Of a DNA stretch of 64,000 nt, positions 58,633 through 64,000 are shown piece by piece. The stretch is taken from NCBI GenBank assembly GCA_025175895.1, contig CM045987.1, positions 37,412,113-37,476,112 of the forward strand. The letters are read 5' to 3'. Each line of letters starts with the position of its first letter. Positions within the stretch are counted from its first letter, which is position 1. The notes beneath the pieces are model-generated. The model was not told the DNA's origin and did no database searches. It was given only the letters and a program-made list of their open reading frames with translations. The DNA is from Wurfbainia villosa (taxonomy: Eukaryota > Streptophyta > Magnoliopsida > Zingiberales > Zingiberaceae). A program made the translations under genes and the position numbers.

Positions 58633-60224
58633 TGTTGGTGCAATCGACCCAGTTAATGATGGAACCGACTCGAGTTTGACTTGAGCGGTCTTTTGATGTT
58701 TGATAAAATGTATGACAATTTAATTGTCATGGAAAGTCCAACATGGAGTTGGTAAGGGAAGTCCAATTACTTGGCATTAGGAAGTCCAAGTGTATAGCAT
58801 TGGCCACGTAAGTCCAAGTGTGTACCTTTGGCGGTGAAAGTCCAAGCATGGGTCTTGGCATTTGGAAAGTCCAACATGGAGTTTGTATGGGAAGTCCAAG
58901 TGTGTAGCCTTGGCATTTGGAAGTCCAACATGGAATTGGCATGGAAAGTCCAAGTGTTTAGCCGTGGCATTTGGAATGTCCAACATGGAGTTGGCATGGG
59001 AAGTCCAAGTGTGTAGCCGTGGCATTTGGAAAGTCCAATATGGAGTTGGCATGGGAAGTCCGAGTATGTAGCCTTGGCATGGAAAGTCCAACATGAAGTT
59101 GGCATTGGGAAGTCCAACATGGAGTTGGCATGGAAAGTCCAAGTGGGTAGCCTTGGCAGTGTAGACCTGGGTAGCATGAAAATAGCCGAAGGAAGCACCT
59201 GGAGACTAGCGTATGGATGAACAAGTCATGGATGACTTGGATGGATTCACGCATGGATGAATAAGTCATGGATGATTTAAAGGGATCCGGTAGGCGTGAG
59301 GCTAGTAGAGGTGGCTAGAAGGCTTAGGTCTAGGCTAAGGGTGATCAAGCAAGTATGAGGGTATCATACTTAGGTTAAACCTCATGGTTGAGATTTACTA
59401 ATCAACTAGGGTGATATACCAGTCGACTGGTGGGAGCTGACTTGCGTTCAACTACGTCGCGAGGTTTGGTAGTCGACTACCAACTTTTGGCAACCGAATG
59501 GACTTTGGAAGTCGACTCCCGTGGAGGGTAGTCGACTATTGATGTTGGTTTCAAACATAGAACGCTCGATAACCAATTGATCAGTCAACTATGGGGTTGG
59601 CAGTCGACTGATGGTAATGAGCAGTCAATTGCCAATGTATCTATTGGTTGAGATGCAAATATGGATTAAGTCGTTGTGACACAACGGCTACAAGGACAAT
59701 CGACTGGGGCCTTATGGCAGTCGACTATCAGGCACAAAATCACCTTAATATAGGTTATAATAGGAGCTCGAGTTTGAGGATTTTGCAGCAAATTTTGGAG
59801 AGATTTTAAAGGGGAATTGTTGCTACATTCCAGACCTTCAAGAGCAAATCAAAGCAAGCAACAAGCAAGAGTTCAAAGTATTTGTTGTAATGTTTTCTTT
59901 ATGTATTTCATTATTGTCTTTGTATTTGCTTATACTTTTTGTATTACATTTGTAATTGCTTCTACGAGGTTTCTCCACCTCCGATGTGTTGTCGAGAAGG
60001 AAATTTAGTAGTTGTGTGTGCATCACTAGAGTTCGTTGAGCTCGCCTTGTAGAGTAGGAACCCTAAGGTTCCAAACAACAATATATTCGTTGTGATTGTG
60101 TATTTGTATTCGTATTTATATTTTGCTACGCTAACCAAATTGTAGAGACGAATGAACGAATTCCATCGAACAACATACATGGGCTATTCAATCCCCTTCT
60201 AGCCGGGCCATCAATCCCCCAACA
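58633..60224 (+). repeat. C2 5' LTR
   Basis: TGTTGGTGCAATCGACCC to CCCCCAACA, 1592 bp, the reverse-complement equivalent of the C1 LTRs. An array of GGAAGTCCAACATGGAGTTGG-type units lies at 58730-59150; ORFs at 58727-59269 on both strands are coded by it. CAGTCGACTG-type palindromes at 59400-59720. Confidence 0.9.
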
Positions 60225-60238
60225 AGTGTTATCAGAGC
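60225..60238 (+). other. C2 primer-binding site
   Basis: AGTGTTATCAGAGC, one mismatch (G to T) to the initiator tRNA-Met complement. Confidence 0.8.
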
Positions 60239-60281
60239 AAGGCTCTTATCATTGGACTCATCACCAGGATAATCACACCAA

Positions 60282-61038
60282 ATGACCGGCATCAACATTC
60301 ACCCACCAAAATTCAAAGGAGATTTTTCTTGGTGGAAGAAAAGGATGGAGGTATTCTTTGAAATCGATTTTGATGTGATGCTAATAATTGAGAATGGTTT
60401 CAAGGTACCTAGAGATGAAGGCAACAAGCTAATACAAAAATCAAGATGACCTGAGGAGCAACGATAACAATTCAAGACAACTATTAAGGTAATAAAAATG
60501 TTAATAAAATTTATACTTATGATATTTTGTCTATATTAGGGAGCTATGGGGATGCAAAGGAGTTGTGGGATAATTTGGTCAAATACCATGAATATCCCAA
60601 ACCTACACAAGTAGAGAAGGAAGTTGAGGAATAATGCTCATCCTCTCAAGCCCATGAGTACTTGAAGATTGAGAGGGAATCCACATCCAGATCGGTAGAA
60701 GAAGTGGAAGAGTTGGAGGAAGCATCCACCTCCTGAAGATGTGAAGAACCACCCCATATCGCTTCTACCAACCTAGGTAACTCAAGCATTGTATTCAAAA
60801 ATAAAAATCACATAATTTGTTTTGAGTGTAGGGATTTCAGGCATTACAAGAGAAAATGCCCAAAATTGGCTAAGGAGAAAGTGTTGGCACCAAAAGTCAA
60901 TAAAAAATCTAAGGATGTCGGAGTCCCCATTAGGAAGAGCAAAGAGTACATTGTGTACTTCAAATGCAACCAAAAGGGGCATTATAAAAGTCAATGCCCT
61001 AGGGGAGGAAGAAAGCCAAGGAAGGAGCATCATATGTA
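60282..61038 (+). pseudogene. gag: C2 gag, N-terminal and zinc-knuckle part
   Basis: ATG at 60282. Residues 1-55 (stop at 60447-60449) read MTGINIHPPKFKGDFSWWKK, then MEVFFEIDFDVMLIIENGF, matching the C1 start. The middle, 60500-60780, is recognisable (WDNLVKYHEYPKPTQVEKE) in broken frames. Zinc knuckle 1 (CFECRDFRHYKRKC) is at 60818-60859; knuckle 2 near 60955-61000 reads YFKCNQKGHYKSQC, with Tyr for the first Cys. The order of parts is the same as in C1. Confidence 0.85.
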
Positions 61039-61040
61039 GG

Positions 61041-61857
61041 GGGAGCTTCTAAAGAAAACCCTAAGGTATCGTTTGTTAATGCACCTTCAAGTTCTAAGGT
61101 GAAAAAGCATGCTAGAAATTATTTTAGTTCACTTTCTATTGCTCATGAACAAAAGCATGCTAGTAGGAATAGATATTTTTGCTTAGGAGCTAAATCCTAT
61201 GAATTTACATCTAAGGACAAACCTAGGACCAATAATCCTAGAAAATTTCTACCTAAGGAAGCAATTAGAAAGGTAGAAGATCATTTGGGCATTAACCCCA
61301 AGAAGTCTAGGCATATGCCTAAGAAGAAGCTTTCCCAAACACTAAATGAAAATTCAAAATTTTGAAAATTAGAATTAGAGAACCAAGCCTTGAGGTCAAG
61401 GCTTGAGAAACTAGAAAAGACCCTTAGGAAAATGCAAAATCAAAGTCAAGGGTCAAATAGTCAAAATCTATGTCCTAGGAGCCAAGAACCGTCTAGTGGC
61501 AAGAAAGGTTTGTGTCACAAACCTAACCTCAAGAAGACCTATCACGATGTTCCATTTGATTATGGAACAATTTTTAGGTCTAGGAAAGCCAAGGTTACTA
61601 GGGAGGTCATCCCTAAGGCTAACCATGGTGTGTGTCTAGTGGCCAAGAATTCTATAAAACCTAGGAAGACCACTAAGAAGGTTACTAGGGAGGCAATCCC
61701 TAAGGTTAACCTTGACAAGACCACAATGACCAAGGCTTCTAAGCTTAGGAGGGTCAATAGGAGGGTATCTAGGGAAGTTATCCCTAGTGAATACCTTGTA
61801 AATCCAAGGATCTCCAATAGGTATTGGGTTCCTAGGAGCATGATTCCATCACACTAA
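61041..61857 (+). pseudogene. C2 coiled coil and TREVIPK repeat region
   Basis: One in-frame stop (61363-61365) interrupts it. In order: GGASKENPKVSF, a Lys-rich stretch with NPRKFLPKEAIRKVEDHLGI, a coiled coil (LELENQALRSRLEKLEKTLR, about 61366-61440), then a basic segment with repeats KVTREVIPKANHG, KKVTREAIPKVNLDK and RRVSREVIPSEYL, spaced about 28-35 residues, ending NRYWVPRSMIPSH and a stop at 61855. The spacing and consensus agree with C1 even where the rest has drifted. No known domain comes to mind; a nucleic-acid-binding role is possible from charge alone. Confidence 0.8.
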
Positions 61858-61921
61858 ATGGGTTAGGGTGTGTCAACCATAAGTGGATAGGTAGTTAACC
61901 TAACCATGGTAGATGATGTCT
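61858..61921 (+). other. C2/G junction
   Basis: C-type sequence (TGGGTTAGGGTGTGTCAACC and GTGGATAGGTAGTTAACC) continues to about 61912 and is then replaced by bases leading into the G gag ATG at 61922. No LTR, primer site or TSD is seen at the joint. Confidence 0.7.
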
Positions 61922-62482
61922 ATGAATTTGCGTTCCATTTTGGATTCGAATAAATTGACTGGGCCAAACTTCTTGGACTGGCTTAGAAACTTGAGAATTG
62001 TTCTCAAGGTTAAAAAACTTGCAAATGTCCTCGAACCGCGTCTTCCTGCCCGTCCTAGTGACAATGCAACTCTGGACTAATTTTTGGCCTATCAGAAACA
62101 TGTGACTGATTCTGAAATGACGAGTTGCATCATGCTAGCCACGATGGTACCTGAGCTGTGAAAGCAGCATGAGCATATGGATGCTCATACAATAGTCTTT
62201 CATCTTTATGAGTTGGTTGATGAGCAAGTGAGATTCGAAAGGTTCGAAGTCTCCAAGCTCCTCTTCACCTCTGAGATGCAAGAAGGTTCATCTGTGGTAC
62301 TGCTCAACATACTGAAGACTATGGAGCCTTCTGAGAAGCATGAGCAGGGGACGGTGTTGTTAGTTGATTCCTCGAAGAAAGGTTCTAAGAGGGAGTCAAA
62401 GGAACAACAGAAGGGGAAGAAGAAAAAGGCTAAAAATGCAGAACCAGCACAAAAGGGCACTTGCCATCATTATGGCAAGTAG
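61922..62482 (+). pseudogene. gag: Ty1/copia element G gag
   Basis: ATG at 61922 (MNLRSILDSNKLTGPNFLDW), stop at 62078-62080, then the same frame continues as MDAHTIVFHLYELVDEQVRF and ERFEVSKLLFTSEMQEG. It ends in a Lys-rich stretch and a zinc knuckle beginning CHHYGK, in which the second Cys is Tyr and the next codon is a stop. Different from A and D in sequence. No 5' LTR precedes it. Confidence 0.88.
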
Positions 62483-64000
62483 GGCCATTGGTGAAGAAAT
62501 TGTAAGATTTATCTTGAGTCCGTGAAGAAGAATAAGGCATAAGATGCTCCATCTTTTTCATATCTCTTCGTTATTGATTGTCATTCTATTTCCTCAGACA
62601 CTTGGGTATTGGATACTGGGTGTGTCTCACATATATGTAATGACATACATGGGCTAAGGAATTGAAGAAGACTCGTCAAGGGAGAGTCAAATTTACGTGT
62701 TGGGAATGGAGCAAAGGTTACTGCACTCGCCATCGGAACGTATTTGTTGAAACTTCCTTCGTTGATAAAGAACTGGACAATTACTTTTATGTCCATTCGT
62801 TGATAAAGAACATCATTTCTATTTCTTGTTTAAATAGAAATGGGTACCATTTGACTTTTAGTAACAATTGTTGTTAGATAACTTTGAATGGAGTTCTTTA
62901 TGGGGCTGGAACTTTAAGCAATGGTGTTTATACATTGGATGTATCCAGTGATGTTTTCAATATCGAAGCTAGCAACAAGCGTGCTTGAAAGGATAATCAA
63001 TTAGACACCTACATGTGGCATTGTCGTCTTGGCCATGTAAGCAAGAAATGCATGTCCGAATTACACTGATGTGGAATTCTGGAATCGTTTGAATTGGATT
63101 CATACGATACATGCGAATCATGCTTAAAAGGCAAGATGACTAAGTTACCTTTTACAGAAAAAGGTGAACGAGTGGGAGAGTTACTAGGTCTAATACATAC
63201 TGATGTATGTGGACCTATGTCAACTCAAGCTTTAAGAGGCTATAACTACTTCATTACCTTCACCGATGATCACTCACGGTTTGGGTATGTGTTCTTGATG
63301 AAACACAAGTCTGAAGCCTTTGAAAGGTTCAAAGAATTCAGAAATGAAGTAGAGAAACAATATGACAAGAGTATTAAAATACTTTGATCGGATCGAGGTG
63401 GTGAATACTTAAGTCAAGAGTTTCTTGATTATCTAAGAGATAATGGTATATTGTCTCATTGGACTCCTCCATATACACCAAAGCATAATGGTGTATCTGA
63501 GAGGCGTAACCGGACCTTGTTGGACATGGTCAGGTCAATGATGAATCATGCGAATCTTCCCAAGTCCTTTTGGGGCTATGCACTTCAGACAGCTGTTTAC
63601 TTGTTAAACAGAATGTCAACCAAGGTAGTCTCTACTACTCCATATGAGATATGGAATAGTAAGAAACCTCATGTATCTTACTTGAAGATATGGGGTTGTC
63701 CTGCTTATGTGAAGCGGACTATATCAGACAAATTGGATGCTAAGTCTAATAAATGTCTATTTATTGGATACCCTAAGGAAACAAGAGGTTACCAATTCTA
63801 TCAACCTGTGGAACAAAAGGTGTTTGTTTCAAGGCATGCTGTAATTCTAGAGAAAGAGTTTCTCTTACAAGAAAACAGTGGGAGTGTCGTCGAGCTTAAG
63901 GAGGCTCCAGAGACTCAAATAGACATTGATGAGATACCTGGTGAAGCACAACAACTGATAACTCATAGTGATGAACAATCGGCTGGACCTACTGTAACAC
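62483..64000 (+). pseudogene. pol: Element G pol (protease, integrase), runs off the window
   Basis: Protease signature DTWVLDTGCVSHICNDIHG at about 62596-62650. The pre-integrase segment (62650-63060) is frame-shifted, with the H-x-H zinc motif WHCRLGH near 63015. From 63094 one frame is open except for a stop at 63385-63387: CESCLKGKMTKLPFTEKGE, Asp in IHTDVCGPM, FITFTDDHSRFGYVFLM, then (after the stop) Asp in SDRGGEYLS, Glu in NGVSERRNRTL, WGYALQTAVYLLNRM, KIWGCPAYVKRTISDK. It leaves the window still open. RT should follow outside. Confidence 0.9.

Larger units (their letters stand above)
58633..61912 (+). mobile_element. Element C2 (gag-only family), 5' part
   Basis: Plus-strand relative of C1: 5' LTR 58633-60224, primer site, gag and basic repeat tail. 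Similarity to C1 stops at about 61912, inside the noncoding region after gag, where copia G begins without any LTR. The 3' LTR is not in the window. Confidence 0.85.

Noticed and set aside
58727..59270. Overlapping Pro/Thr/Trp-rich ORFs on both strands
   Set aside because: Coded by the GGAAGTCCAAC repeat array of the C LTR; equivalent ORFs at 36480-36855 and 40430-40908 differ in frame.

Overview
This window looks like intergenic DNA from a large, repeat-rich flowering-plant nuclear genome. I see no host gene with a recognisable cellular function, and no rRNA, tRNA or CRISPR. Nearly everything is LTR retrotransposons, mostly Ty1/copia with some Ty3/gypsy, nested in each other and mostly decayed. 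The species cannot be read from the sequence; the many Sirevirus-like elements fit a monocot, but that is a weak inference. Family letters below are local labels.

Layout. 1-5641: 5' part of a minus-strand copia element (A1), one LTR at 3766-5641, inserted in the gag of a gypsy element E (5642-8294). 8295-13289: older gypsy-like LTR/leader DNA with satellite-like repeats, an (AT)n microsatellite and a C-poor tract. 13743-15510: probable solo LTR. 15511-16130, 26034-26926 and 34859-35231: three pieces of one unclassified host sequence H. 16131-26033: complete copia element D (TSD GGTAG), its left LTR split by a solo LTR (17028-18105). 26927-34853: Sirevirus-like element B1 (TSD CTAAC), whose interior is inverted relative to its outer LTR halves. 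35232-40894: gag-only element C1 plus a fragment of a neighbouring copy. 40895-42744 and 57660-58632: gypsy element F (Tat/Athila-like gag-pro), split by Sirevirus-like B2 (42745-57659, TSD GTCAT), itself split by a complete A2 element (44069-52891, TSD GAAAT). 58633-61912: plus-strand C copy (C2) running straight into a plus-strand copia gag-pol, G (61913-64000), that leaves the window.

How the parts work. Each element is a retroelement cassette: LTRs carry promoter and polyadenylation signals, a tRNA-complementary primer site follows the 5' LTR, gag makes the particle, and pol makes protease, integrase, reverse transcriptase and RNase H. Coding frames carry stops or frameshifts almost everywhere, so most copies should be non-autonomous now. 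Target-site duplications fix the insertion order: F before B2 before A2; H before D and B1; E before A1; D before its solo LTR.

Most worth a second look: (1) B1, with an intact TSD outside and an inverted interior, creating a roughly 630-bp-arm palindrome at one end; (2) the C family, a gag-only retrotransposon with repeated basic TREVIPK-type motifs and no pol; (3) the C2/G junction; (4) indels between A copies that cluster at CAG/CTG, possibly a sequencing or consensus artefact.
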